Of a DNA stretch of 64,000 bases, positions 26,752 to 34,956 are shown in pieces (the stretch's first letter is position 1; each line of letters opens with the position of its first letter). The notes beneath the pieces are model-generated. The model had not been told where the DNA came from. It worked only from the letters and a program-made list of their open reading frames with translations, and did not search any database. A program made the translations under genes and the position numbers. Origin of the DNA: Nocardiopsis endophytica (lineage in GTDB: Bacteria > Actinomycetota > Actinomycetes > Streptosporangiales > Streptosporangiaceae); assembly GCF_027706725.1 (NCBI RefSeq), contig NZ_JAQFWQ010000027.1, positions 1-64,000 of the forward strand, in the 5' to 3' direction.

Positions 26752-27141
26752 TCAGCCGGCGGTCTCGGCCTGCCGCAGCGCCGCGGCCACGATGTCCAGG
26801 GCCTCCTCGCGGTCCAGACCCAGGCGGGAGACCGCCTCGGCGTACACGCGCGCGGCCGCCACCGCCTCCTCCCGCTGGGCGTCGCCCCCGGCCGCCACGA
26901 AGGTGCCCGAGCGGCCGCGGGTCTCCAGCACGCCCGCCTGCTCCAGCTCCCGGTAGGCGCGCGCCACGGTGTTCACGGCCACCGACAGCCCGCCCGCCAG
27001 GGCGCGCACCGTGGGCAGCTTGTGCCCGACGGGGATCTCCCCCTCGGCCGCGGCGTTCGCGATCGCGGCGCGGATCTGCTCGTAGGGAGGGACCCGGGAG
27101 TCCGGGTCGATGTCGATGAAGTCCGGGACTTCGGTCGCCAC
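26752..27141 (-). CDS. GntR-family transcriptional regulator (YtrA-like)
   Basis: A 129-residue regulator. The winged helix is PPYEQIRAAIANAAAEG, then GHKLPTVRALAGGLSVAVN, TVARAYRELEQAGVLETRGR and SGTFVAAGG at residues about 14-78. A short C-terminal helical extension of 45 residues replaces a large ligand domain, as in YtrA-type members, which often control ABC transporters or respond to cell-wall stress. GTG 27141 (VATEVPDFIDIDPDS) is the start; the frame is open much further up but only as a shadow. The 131-residue unknown lies upstream on the same strand, separated by a hairpin. Confidence 0.83.
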   Translation of the reverse strand: MATEVPDFIDIDPDSRVPPYEQIRAAIANAAAEGEIPVGHKLPTVRALAGGLSVAVNTVARAYRELEQAGVLETRGRSGTFVAAGGDAQREEAVAAARVYAEAVSRLGLDREEALDIVAAALRQAETAG

Positions 27142-27234
27142 TGCCAGTCCTGCCGTCCTCGGTCCGGTCCGCCCCGCGCTCGCGGGGGCCTGTCGCGGCC
27201 CGTGTGGGCCGCCGGGGCGGCCGGCCCCGCGGCC

Positions 27235-27271
27235 CGCCCCCTCCCCCGATCCTGCCATCGGGGAGGGGGCG
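27235..27271. terminator. long GC-rich hairpin between the unknown and GntR genes
   Basis: CGCCCCCTCCCCCGAT (27235-27250) faces ATCGGGGAGGGGGCG (27257-27271) with one bulged C and a 6-nt loop. It lies just after the stop of the minus-strand unknown gene, so it probably ends that transcript. Confidence 0.6.
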
Positions 27272-27278
27272 GCGCACC

Positions 27279-27674
27279 TCAGACCCCGGCGGGGCGGCGC
27301 GGAACCCGCTCCACGCCCTGCAGGCGGTGCCGCTCCCGGGCGGTGAGCAGGCGCTCGGCGCGCTCGGTGGCCACGCGCACCTCGGGGCGGGCCAGGCGCT
27401 TGCGCCGGTAGATGCGGTCGGAGTAGCCGCGCTCGCCGACCAGCACCCGCTCCTGGGCGTAGGCCGCGCGCACGGCGTCGGTCAGGGCCGTGTCCAGCGC
27501 CTTGCCCAACCGGTTGAGCTCCTCGACGCCGAGCCCCTCCCCGTGGGCGGCGACGAGCGCCGCCTCGGCCTCGGCGACCGCCTCCATCAGCTCCGGCAGC
27601 CGGTCCGCGTGCTCGCGGTCCTCGGCCAGGCGGCGCCGGTCGTCCTCGTCGCCCCTGCGACCGAACAGGCCCAT
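27279..27674 (-). CDS. hypothetical protein, 131 residues, helical
   Basis: I do not recognise the family. The protein (MGLFGRRGDEDDRRRLAED...) is charged and almost entirely helical, with a coil-like middle (EAVAEAEAALVAAHGEG, LGKALDTALTDAVRAAYAQE) and a basic C-terminus (YSDRIYRRKRLARPEVRVA). ATG 27674 is preferred over GTG 27680, since GGAG lies 7 nt before it. A TAGAGT -10 on the minus strand (27717-27722) overlaps a palindrome shared with the divergent TetR gene, so the TetR protein may control it. Confidence 0.6.
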   Translation of the reverse strand: MGLFGRRGDEDDRRRLAEDREHADRLPELMEAVAEAEAALVAAHGEGLGVEELNRLGKALDTALTDAVRAAYAQERVLVGERGYSDRIYRRKRLARPEVRVATERAERLLTARERHRLQGVERVPRRPAGV

Positions 27675-27713
27675 GCTCACTCTCCATCGTCATCGCACTC
27701 GTGCCGACCGCCC

Positions 27714-27727
27714 CACACTCTAGTGTG
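27714..27727. promoter_or_regulatory. 14-bp palindrome, candidate TetR operator
   Basis: CACACT-CT-AGTGTG is a perfect 6+2+6 inverted repeat in the divergent intergenic region 27675-27799. It overlaps the minus-strand TAGAGT -10 of the 131-residue unknown and lies upstream of the TetR promoter. Confidence 0.5.
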
Positions 27728-27786
27728 CCGGGGATCACGGCGGCGAGGCGGCCGCGTTCCGATGGCGCCGCTTTACCCGGTAGATC

Positions 27787-27792
27787 TAGAGT
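27787..27792 (+). promoter_or_regulatory. -10 box of the second TetR gene, leaderless start
   Basis: TAGAGT begins 13 bases before GTG 27800. The same spacing occurs at several other genes in the window and supports 27800 as the start. Confidence 0.45.
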
Positions 27793-27799
27793 GGCGCCT

Positions 27800-28492
27800 G
27801 TGACCCGATCGAGCCGAAACAACGCCGGCCTGAGCACCGAGCGCATCATCGTCGAGGCCCTGCGGATCATCGACGGCCAGGGGCTGCGGCGGCTGACCAT
27901 GCGCCGCCTCGGCGACGCCATGGAGGTGGAGGCCATGGCGGTCTACCACCACTTCCCGCTCGGCAAGGAGCAGCTCTTCGAGGCCATCGCCGAGTACGTC
28001 ACCGACGTGCACCGCGCCCGCGCCGAGACGGCGGAGGAGGCGCTCGGCGAGGAGGAGGGCGACCCGCAGGGCGACCCGGACGAGGGGGCCGAGGAGGAGC
28101 CCGACGACCGCCCCTGGGACGAGCGGCTGCGCTCCTGGGCCCACGACTACCGGGCGGCGCTGCTGAAGCACTCCGGGGCGCTTCCGCTGCTGATCAACCG
28201 GCGCCCCGACACCGAGGCCGCGGTGCGCTCGCTGGAACTGCAGTACGCCGCCTTCAGCGAGGCGGGGCTGGAGGGGCGGGACGTGGTGAACGCGGCGGCG
28301 GCGCTGGAGTCGTACGTGACGGGCGCGGTGGTCCACGAGGTGCGCGCGGGCGGTCTGGAGAGCCCGCACCCCACGCGCCTGGACGGCCGGTTCCCCACCG
28401 TGACCGGCCTGCGGCACACGGAGCTCGACCACGGTCAGGCCTTCGCCGAGGGCCTGGAGAAGCTGCTGAAGGCGCTCGTCCCCGGCGGCTAG
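27800..28492 (+). CDS. TetR-family regulator with TetR-class C-terminal domain
   Basis: A 230-residue regulator. The N-terminal helix-turn-helix (STERIIVEALRIIDGQG, RLTMRRLGDAMEVEAMAVYH, HFPLGKEQLFEAIAEYV) is followed by an acidic insert (EEALGEEEGDPQGDPDEG) and an all-helical domain resembling the tetracycline-repressor C-terminus (WAHDYRAALLKHSGALPLL, ESYVTGAVVHEVRAG, FAEGLEKLLKALVP). GTG 27800 is preferred, with GTG 27791 also possible. It is divergent from the 131-residue unknown, and the palindrome between them is a likely operator. The ligand is unknown and no efflux pump gene is adjacent. Confidence 0.82.
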   Translation: MTRSSRNNAGLSTERIIVEALRIIDGQGLRRLTMRRLGDAMEVEAMAVYHHFPLGKEQLFEAIAEYVTDVHRARAETAEEALGEEEGDPQGDPDEGAEEEPDDRPWDERLRSWAHDYRAALLKHSGALPLLINRRPDTEAAVRSLELQYAAFSEAGLEGRDVVNAAAALESYVTGAVVHEVRAGGLESPHPTRLDGRFPTVTGLRHTELDHGQAFAEGLEKLLKALVPGG

Positions 28493-28919
28493 GCACGGCG
28501 ATGGTGTCCCGCCGAGTGGTGTGGCTCTCGTCGTCCGCGACCTCCTCCGGCGGGCGGCCCTTTGCGACCAAAACCGCCTGGGCGGATGGACATCTCACCA
28601 CTCCGACGGACGCGGCCGGACCCGGCGTCCGGGTGCGGCAGGCGGAGGGGCGGCCCAGCGGGACGGCGCGTTCGTTGCGGCCCGGGGCGCGCCGCCTACG
28701 ATGCCCTGACCAGCGACCCGCTGTTCGGCGGGCGGGCGGCCCTTCGACTGCCGCCGACGGCCGCACCTCTCCGCACGTCATCAGGGCTTGCCAGGGTGGT
28801 GCTTTCACCACCCGATCACCTCTGAACGGTCCCTTTCGCCACGCTCGATGCTTATGGGGCCCGCGACCGATCGTTGTCGGGGCGAGCGCGCTCGATGCCG
28901 ACGCGGCCCGCCCCGGGCC
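28493..28919. other. intergenic region between TetR and response regulator genes
   Basis: About 430 nt with no supported gene; the open frames are low-complexity shadows. It contains one perfect hairpin at 28794-28813. The two flanking genes are convergent, so terminators rather than promoters are expected here. Confidence 0.45.
28794..28813. terminator. perfect hairpin GGGTGGTG-CTTT-CACCACCC
   Basis: An 8-bp stem with a 4-nt loop in the convergent region between the TetR and response regulator genes. There is no T-run, so termination is only inferred from position. Confidence 0.45.
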
Positions 28920-29591
28920 TCACCGCTCTCCGAGCGCCTCCTGGGCGACGATGGCCGCCTGGACCCTGCTCCTCAGGTCGAGCTTGGTCAGGATGCGGCT
29001 CACGTGCGTCTTGGCCGTCGTCTCCGTGATGCCCAGCCTGCGGGCGATCTGGCGGTTCGACAGGCCCTCGCCCACGCAGCGCAGCACCTCCCTCTCGCGG
29101 GCGGTCAGCTGCTCCAGGGCCTCGGCCGCCGCCTGAGGGCGGGCGGGCCGTCCGGAGTGCTGCGCACGCCCGTCGCCCGGACCGGCGAACTCGGCGATCA
29201 GCCTCCGCGTCACCCCCGGCGCGATCATGCCCTCCCCCCGGGCCACCACCCGCACCGCCTCGACCAGGTCATCGGCCTCGATGTTCTTGAGCAGGAACCC
29301 GGCCGCCCCGGCACGCAGCGCGCCGAAGACGTACTCGTCCAGGTCGAAGGTGGTCAGCACCAGCACGTCGGTGCCCGAGCCCGCCAGCTCGCGGGTGGCG
29401 GCGATGCCGTCCTTGCGGGGCATGCGCACGTCCATCAGCGCCACGTCCGGGCGGGTGCGCCGCACCGCGGCCACCGCCTCCTCGCCGTCGGCGGCCTCGG
29501 CCACCACCGTGATGTCCGGCGCCCCGTCCAGGATCATCACCAGCCCGGACCGGACCGCCCATTGGTCCTCCGCGACCACGACCCGGATCAC
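28920..29591 (-). CDS. NarL/LuxR-type response regulator
   Basis: A 223-residue two-component regulator. The receiver domain begins VIRVVVAEDQ, has the phosphoacceptor Asp54 in VALMDVRMPRKDG, LTTFDLDEYVFGAL and FLLKNIEADDLVEAV with the conserved Lys. The LuxR-type helix-turn-helix is LTAREREVLRCVGEGLSNRQ followed by IARRLGITETTAKTHVSRIL near the C-terminus. GTG 29591 overlaps the kinase stop by four bases (GTGA), which shows translational coupling with the histidine kinase. Target genes are not obvious; the divergent membrane protein at 31043 is the nearest candidate. Confidence 0.93.
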   Translation of the reverse strand: MIRVVVAEDQWAVRSGLVMILDGAPDITVVAEAADGEEAVAAVRRTRPDVALMDVRMPRKDGIAATRELAGSGTDVLVLTTFDLDEYVFGALRAGAAGFLLKNIEADDLVEAVRVVARGEGMIAPGVTRRLIAEFAGPGDGRAQHSGRPARPQAAAEALEQLTAREREVLRCVGEGLSNRQIARRLGITETTAKTHVSRILTKLDLRSRVQAAIVAQEALGER

Positions 29592-30910
29592 TGCTCCGCC
29601 TCCGCTCCGCCGCGGGCCGCGGCCCCGTCGGACGGCTCCAGCACCGCGCACGGCAGTTCGGCCCGCACCCGCCACACGCGGCCGTCCGCGGTGGGCCCCG
29701 CGGTGAAGCGCCCGCCCAGCAGGACCGCCCGCTCGCGCATGCCCGCCAGGCCCATCCCCGCCCCCAGCGGGTCCGGCGCGGCGGCTCCCCCGTCGGGCAG
29801 CGGGTTCTCCACGGTCACCACGAGCGTCCCCGCCTCCCCGGCCGGCGGGTACGCCAGGCCGATCTCCACCCGGCGCGGATCCGCGTAGCGCTGGGCGTTG
29901 GTCAGCGACTCCTGCATGATCCGGTAGGCGGCCGCGTCGACCTGGGGCGGAAGCGGGCCCGGCTCCCCGTGCTCGCGGACCTCGACCCGCATCCCCGCCT
30001 CGCGGGCCGTGCGCACGAGCAGGTCCGTCTCGTCGACGCGGGGGGTCACCCGCTCCTCGGCGGGCCGCTCCCCCGCCCTGAGAACCCCGATCATCCTGCG
30101 CATCTCCTCCAGTCCTTGCACGCTGTTGTCCCGGACGACCTCCAGCACGCGGCGGGTCAGCTCCGGGTCGGGGGTCCTTCTCGAGAGCGCCGCCGTGGAC
30201 TGCACCGCCACCGCGCTCATGTGGTTGGCGATCACGTCGTGCAGCTCGCGCGCCACCCGCGTGCGCTCCTCGGCCACCGCCCGGGCGCGGTCGAGCTCGG
30301 CCATGCGGATCCGCTCCTCGGCCCGCTCGCGCTCCAGGTCGGCCCGGCCGCGGTGCTCGCGCACGCTCCACCCGGTGACCACCGGCAGCGCGAACACCAT
30401 CACGTACAACCCGATCAGCTGCAGGTATCCCAGGGCCCCGTCGACGTACCCGGCCGCGTACGCCCACAGGCCGGCCCCCATGACGGCCACGGCCCCGGCG
30501 ACGGCACCGAGCAGTGCGGCCAGCGCGCTGCGCCTGCCGCCCCACACGCTCGCCGCGTACAGCAGGTCGCCATAGGCCAGGTACACCCCACTCGACGGCC
30601 CGAACACGGTGTCGACCACGAGCACCGCGGTCCCGGCGGCGAGCGCGGTCCCGGGGGCGGTACGGCGCAGCAGCATCAGCGCGCACAGCGCCGTCACCGT
30701 CACCAGCAGCACGCCCGGCCCGACGCCGTCGCGGTAGAAGTAGGCGCCCAGCGCCCAGAGCAGCACGCCCAGCGACAGGTGCACCGCGGCCCACAGGGCG
30801 CTGCCCGCGTACACCCACCCGCCCAGGAACGCCCGGTTCCGGTCGATGGCGCCGAAGAACGCGCCCCTGCCCGCCAGGGCGCTGCGGAGTCCACTGATCA
30901 CGGCCACCAT
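29588..30910 (-). CDS. sensor histidine kinase, HisKA_3 type
   Basis: A 440-residue membrane kinase. Five to six hydrophobic helices fill residues about 20-165 (LWAAVHLSLGVLLWALGAYF, LLVTVTALCALMLL, ALGYLQLIGLYVMVFALPVV). A dimerisation helix leads to the phosphorylated His224 in VARELHDVIANHMS. The ATPase domain has the N-box AYRIMQESLTNAQRYA and the G-box GLAGMRERAVLLGG. This is the DesK/NarX-like family, which pairs with NarL regulators. It lies upstream of and overlaps the response regulator. ATG 30910 (MVAVISGLRSAL) is the first codon of the coding-quality segment. The signal is unknown; there is no extracellular sensor domain, so it may sense the membrane. Confidence 0.92.
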   Translation of the reverse strand: MVAVISGLRSALAGRGAFFGAIDRNRAFLGGWVYAGSALWAAVHLSLGVLLWALGAYFYRDGVGPGVLLVTVTALCALMLLRRTAPGTALAAGTAVLVVDTVFGPSSGVYLAYGDLLYAASVWGGRRSALAALLGAVAGAVAVMGAGLWAYAAGYVDGALGYLQLIGLYVMVFALPVVTGWSVREHRGRADLERERAEERIRMAELDRARAVAEERTRVARELHDVIANHMSAVAVQSTAALSRRTPDPELTRRVLEVVRDNSVQGLEEMRRMIGVLRAGERPAEERVTPRVDETDLLVRTAREAGMRVEVREHGEPGPLPPQVDAAAYRIMQESLTNAQRYADPRRVEIGLAYPPAGEAGTLVVTVENPLPDGGAAAPDPLGAGMGLAGMRERAVLLGGRFTAGPTADGRVWRVRAELPCAVLEPSDGAAARGGAEAEQ

Positions 30911-31042
30911 CCCAGCATGAACGGCACCCCGGCACGTACTCCGAAGGTCGTAGGCCGATCTCGTCCCGGCGCCGATGCGCCCGGCGGGCGCCCCCGGCGA
31001 TGCTCGTCCCGGCACATCGGACGACTCTGAAGGCTCTCCGCG

Positions 31043-31876
31043 ATGATCGTGGCATTCATCCTCGCCTGCGAGGCGATGTTCTGGGTCCTGCTGCTCGGCG
31101 GGCTCGCAGCGCGCTACCTGCTGCGCAGCCGCGGGCTCAGCACGGTGCTCCTGCTCCTCGTGCCGGTGCTGGACGTGGTCCTGCTGGCGGCGATCTCGCT
31201 GCACCTGGCCTCGGGGGCCGACGCCGAGGCGGGGCACGGCCTCGGCGCGCTCTACCTGGGCTTCACCGTGGCCTGGGGGCACCCGCTGATCCGCTGGGCC
31301 GACGCGCGGTTCGCCCACCGGTTCGCGGGAGGGCCTCGGCCGCCCAAGCCCTCGAAGGCGGGGCTCGCGGGGGTGCGCCACGAGGCGGTCGCCTGGCTGC
31401 GCACCACGGCCGGGTGCGTGATCGGCGCGGCCGTCCTCGGCGGGCTGATCTGGCTGGCGGGCGACCCGGAGCGCACGCAGGCGCTCAACGGCTACTTCGC
31501 CCCGCTCGGCATCGTCATGTTCTGGAACACGGTGATCGGCGTATGGGGCGCGGTCGCGGCGGTCGCCGCGAAGGACCGCGGCCCGCGGGCCGGCGTGTCC
31601 GCAGCCGTCCCTGGCGGGGCCCCGCCCTCCCCTGAGCGCGCTCCGGACGCGCCCCAGACCGCCTCTAAGGCCGCTGCGGGCCGGGGCCCGGCCTCCTCCT
31701 GGGACCTGTGGGTCGGCGCCGTCCTGGGCGCCGTCGGCGGCCTGGCCCTGGGCTACCACTACATCGGCGCGCTCATCGAGGGCGTCCCGGCCGGCCCGCC
31801 TCCACTGCACTCCCTCATCCAGCTCGGCGCCGGGGCCGCGCTGGTCGGCTGGAACATCGTCGGCCGCCTCCGGTAG
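31043..31876 (+). CDS. hypothetical integral membrane protein, 277 residues
   Basis: A multi-pass protein with about six hydrophobic segments (MIVAFILACEAMFWVLLLGG, TVLLLLVPVLDVVLLAAISL, TAGCVIGAAVLGGLIWLAG, GIVMFWNTVIGVWGAVAAVA, WVGAVLGAVGGLALGYHYIG, IQLGAGAALVGWNIVGRL). A disordered Pro/Ala linker lies at residues about 180-220. No transporter or enzyme motif is recognised. It is divergent from the histidine kinase across 132 bp, so it is the likeliest direct target of that two-component pair. ATG 31043 is the start. Confidence 0.7.
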   Translation: MIVAFILACEAMFWVLLLGGLAARYLLRSRGLSTVLLLLVPVLDVVLLAAISLHLASGADAEAGHGLGALYLGFTVAWGHPLIRWADARFAHRFAGGPRPPKPSKAGLAGVRHEAVAWLRTTAGCVIGAAVLGGLIWLAGDPERTQALNGYFAPLGIVMFWNTVIGVWGAVAAVAAKDRGPRAGVSAAVPGGAPPSPERAPDAPQTASKAAAGRGPASSWDLWVGAVLGAVGGLALGYHYIGALIEGVPAGPPPLHSLIQLGAGAALVGWNIVGRLR

Positions 31877-31902
31877 GACGGGCCGGTCGGGGGCGGGGGC
31901 CG

Positions 31903-33765
31903 TCAGGCGGCCTCTTCGCCCTCGGCGCGCAGGCGGACGCGCTCGGCGCGGTGCTCGCGGGCCTCGTCCGGGTCGAGGACCGGGGCCGCGTTCAGCAGCG
32001 AGCGGGTGTACTCGTCCTGCGGGTCCTCGTACACCGAGTCGCTGTCGCTCAGCTCGACGACCCTGCCCTTCTTCATGACCGCGACGCGGTCGCTGACCTG
32101 GCGCACCACCGCCAGGTCGTGCGCCACGAAGATGTAGGTCAGGTCGAAGTCGTCCTGCAGCTCCGACAGCAGCCGCAGGACCTGGTCCTGGGTCGACACG
32201 TCCAGCGCCGAGACCGGCTCGTCGCAGATGACCAGCTTGGGCCGCAGGATCAGCGCCCGCGCGATCGCGATCCGCTGGCGCTGGCCGCCCGAGAAGGCGT
32301 GCGGGAAGCGGTTGTAGTGCAGCGGCTCCAGGCCGACGCGCTCCAGCAGCTCCTGCACGCGCCGTTTGATGAGCTTGCCGTCGGTCTCGCCCTGCACCCG
32401 CAGCGCGGTGCCGATGCTGTCGCCGATGGTGAGCCGCGGGTTCAGCGACGAGTAGGGGTTCTGGAAGATCATCTGCACGTCGCGGCGCAGCGGGCGCAGG
32501 CTGCGCTCGGAGATGTGCGTGATGTCGCGCCCCTCGAAGACGACCTTGCCCTCGGTGGGCTCCAGAAGGCGCATGACCATGCGCGACAGGGTCGACTTGC
32601 CGGAGCCGGACTCGCCGACGACGCCCAGCGTCTCGCCCTTGTGGAGGTCGAAGGAGACCCCGTCCACGGCGTAGAAGTCGGTGCTCTTGCCCATCATGCC
32701 GCCGCGCACGCGGAAGCGCATGCGCACGTTGTCCACCGACAGCAGCGGGTCCCGGTCGGGGTCCCAGGCGGCGTCGGCCTCGGGCAGGGCGGTGGCGCCG
32801 GTGCGCTCGAGGGCGGGCGCCGCGGCGGCCTCGGCGGCCCCGGCCTCCTGCCGCTCGCCCTTGGCGACGGCGGCCTCGGCGGCCTCCGAGCCCTCGCGGG
32901 CGGCGCGGTCGGCGCGGACCTCGGCGCGGCGCTGGGCCCGGGAGACCTCCACCCGGGGCACGGCCCCCAGCAGGGCCTTGGTGTAGGGGTGCTCGGGGGC
33001 CGACAGGACCCTGCGCACCTCGCCGTGCTCGACCGCCTTGCCCTTCTGCATGACCAGGACCTCGTCCACGGACCCGGCGACGACCGCCAGGTCGTGGCTG
33101 ACCAGGATCAGCGCCATGCCCAGGTCGCGGCGCAGGTCGTCGAGCAGGTCGAGGATCTGCGCCTGGACGGTGACGTCCAGGGCCGTGGTCGGCTCGTCGG
33201 CCAGCAGCACCTTGGGGTCGCACATCAGCGCCATGGCGATGATGACGCGCTGGCGCATGCCGCCGGAGAACTCGTGCGGGTAGGAGTTGACCCGCCGCGA
33301 CGGCTCGGGGATGCCCACCCGGTCCAGGGCCTCGACGGCACGCGCCTTGGCCTCCGCGCGCGTGGCCTTGGGGCGGTGGGTGCGGTAGGCCTCGATGAGC
33401 TGGTTGCCGATGGTGTACTGCGGGTGCAGCGAGGACATCGGGTCCTGGAAGACCATGGCGATGTCGTTGCCGCGCATCTGCCGGATGCGGGCGTTGGAGG
33501 CCGACACGATGTCGGTCCCGGCCACCGCGATCTCCCCGGTGATGCGGGCGCGGGTGCCCCGGTGCAGGCCCATCAGCGCCAGCGAGGTGGCGCTCTTGCC
33601 GGAGCCCGACTCGCCGACGATGCCCAGGGCGCCGCCGGGGGCCACCTCGAAGGAGAGGCCGTCGACGGCGTGGACGTCGCCGTCCATCGTCGGGAAGGTG
33701 ATGGAGAGGTCCTGGACGAGCACCGCCGGACCGGCGGCGTCCTGTCCTGTGCCCGTGGTCGTCAT
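31903..33765 (-). CDS. oligopeptide/dipeptide ABC transporter, fused double ATPase (DppD-DppF type)
   Basis: A 620-residue cytoplasmic ATPase combining two complete nucleotide-binding domains. The first has Walker A GESGSGKS (51-58), signature FSGGMRQRV and Walker B LLADEPTTALD. The second starts at about residue 320 with GESGSGKST, signature FSGGQRQRI and VICDEPVSALD. Both end with the oligopeptide-transporter C-terminal module (HPYTKALLGAVP and DEYTRSLLNAAP). An Ala/Glu-rich linker of about 60 residues joins them. In most bacteria these are separate D and F genes. It is the last gene of the minus-strand importer operon after permease B. Confidence 0.93.
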   Translation of the reverse strand: MTTTGTGQDAAGPAVLVQDLSITFPTMDGDVHAVDGLSFEVAPGGALGIVGESGSGKSATSLALMGLHRGTRARITGEIAVAGTDIVSASNARIRQMRGNDIAMVFQDPMSSLHPQYTIGNQLIEAYRTHRPKATRAEAKARAVEALDRVGIPEPSRRVNSYPHEFSGGMRQRVIIAMALMCDPKVLLADEPTTALDVTVQAQILDLLDDLRRDLGMALILVSHDLAVVAGSVDEVLVMQKGKAVEHGEVRRVLSAPEHPYTKALLGAVPRVEVSRAQRRAEVRADRAAREGSEAAEAAVAKGERQEAGAAEAAAAPALERTGATALPEADAAWDPDRDPLLSVDNVRMRFRVRGGMMGKSTDFYAVDGVSFDLHKGETLGVVGESGSGKSTLSRMVMRLLEPTEGKVVFEGRDITHISERSLRPLRRDVQMIFQNPYSSLNPRLTIGDSIGTALRVQGETDGKLIKRRVQELLERVGLEPLHYNRFPHAFSGGQRQRIAIARALILRPKLVICDEPVSALDVSTQDQVLRLLSELQDDFDLTYIFVAHDLAVVRQVSDRVAVMKKGRVVELSDSDSVYEDPQDEYTRSLLNAAPVLDPDEAREHRAERVRLRAEGEEAA

Positions 33766-33838
33766 TGCCGGTGTTTCCTTCGGATCGGGCCCCGGCCGCC
33801 GGGGCGGCGCGGGGAGCGGGAGTTCGTTGTCCAGGCCC

Positions 33839-34852
33839 TCAGCCGGCCACGCGCACGCGGGGGTCCACCCAGGCGTAGAGCAGGTCGACGATGAGGTTGG
33901 CGACCACCACGAAGAAGGCGCCGAACAGGGTGACGCCCAGGATGACGGGGAGGTCCTGGGAGATGATCGCCTGCACCGCGTAGCGGCCGATGCCGTTGAG
34001 CGAGAACACGGTCTCGGTGAGCACCGCGCCGCCCAGCACCAGGCCCAGGTCCAGACCGAAGATGGTGACGATCGGGGTCAGGGTGGGGCGCAGCCCGTGC
34101 TTGAGGATCACCTTCCACTCGGGCAGGCCCTTGGCCCGCGCCGTGCGGATGTAGTCCTCGCCCATCGTCTCGAGCATGCCCGCCCGGGTCTGCCGCGCGT
34201 ACTGGGCGGCGTGCAGGAACGCCAGGGTGATCCAGGGCAGGAACAGCGCGGTCGCCCAGGCGACCGGGTCCTCGAAGAAGGGGGTGTAGCGCGGGGTGTC
34301 GAACAGCTCCCAGGAGTGCACCAGGAAGGCCAGCGACAGCAGGCCGGTGAAGAAGACCGGCAGGGAGACGCCCGCCAGGGCCAGGCCCATGCTGACGCGG
34401 TCGAAGACCGAGCCCTTCTTGATGGCCGAGATGACGCCCACGGACACGCCGCCGACCAGCCAGATGACGCCGGCGCCGATGGCCATGGAGAAGGTGACCG
34501 GGAGCCGGGCCACGATCTCGGGGAAGACCTCGGTGTAGTTCTGGAAGGAGTAGCCGAAGCACGGCGCGGAGCACACGACCTCGCGCCCGCCGAAGTTGTA
34601 GGTGGCGCCGACGAAGATGCCCTTGATGAACTCCCAGAACTGCAACGCGATGGGCTGGTCCAGGTTGAGCCGGTCGATGGTGGCCTGGATGGCCTCCTCG
34701 GTGGGCGCCTTGCCCACGTACATCGTGGCCAGCTGCTGGACCGTCTGCCCGGCCATCCGGGGCACCACGTAGAAGATCAGGAAGGTCACCAGGGTGACGA
34801 TGGCGAGCAGCAGGACGCCGGCGCCGAGGCGACGAAGAAGATAAGTGACCAA
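33839..34852 (-). CDS. ABC transporter permease, DppB/OppB type
   Basis: A 337-residue inner-membrane subunit of the peptide importer. The N-terminal MVTYLLRRLGAGVLLLAIVT is typical of DppB. Five to six helices follow, and the EAA loop that touches the ATPase is EDYIRTARAKGLPEWKVILKH, read as two short segments near residue 240. The C-terminal part, GGAVLTETVFSLNGIGRYAVQAI, is also a DppB hallmark. A large external loop holds two cysteines (VCSAPCFGYSF). It lies between the binding protein gene and the fused ATPase, all on the minus strand. Confidence 0.93.
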   Translation of the reverse strand: MVTYLLRRLGAGVLLLAIVTLVTFLIFYVVPRMAGQTVQQLATMYVGKAPTEEAIQATIDRLNLDQPIALQFWEFIKGIFVGATYNFGGREVVCSAPCFGYSFQNYTEVFPEIVARLPVTFSMAIGAGVIWLVGGVSVGVISAIKKGSVFDRVSMGLALAGVSLPVFFTGLLSLAFLVHSWELFDTPRYTPFFEDPVAWATALFLPWITLAFLHAAQYARQTRAGMLETMGEDYIRTARAKGLPEWKVILKHGLRPTLTPIVTIFGLDLGLVLGGAVLTETVFSLNGIGRYAVQAIISQDLPVILGVTLFGAFFVVVANLIVDLLYAWVDPRVRVAG

Positions 34853-34956
34853 CGTATCCGGCCGCGAAGGCCGGCCGGGCCCGGTGCGGGCCCGGCCGCC
34901 CCCGCGGCCTTCACCTGCCTAACTCTCAGGTCGAAGGGTCGGGGTTCCGGGTGCCG

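Noticed and set aside
28254-28811. Minus-strand 185-residue frame between TetR and the response regulator
   Set aside because: Overlaps the TetR coding end, is low-complexity and has no ribosome site.
31903-33765. Fused ATPase considered as a frameshift-joined assembly error
   Set aside because: Both domains and the linker are in one frame with consistent codon use; such fusions are known in actinobacteria.
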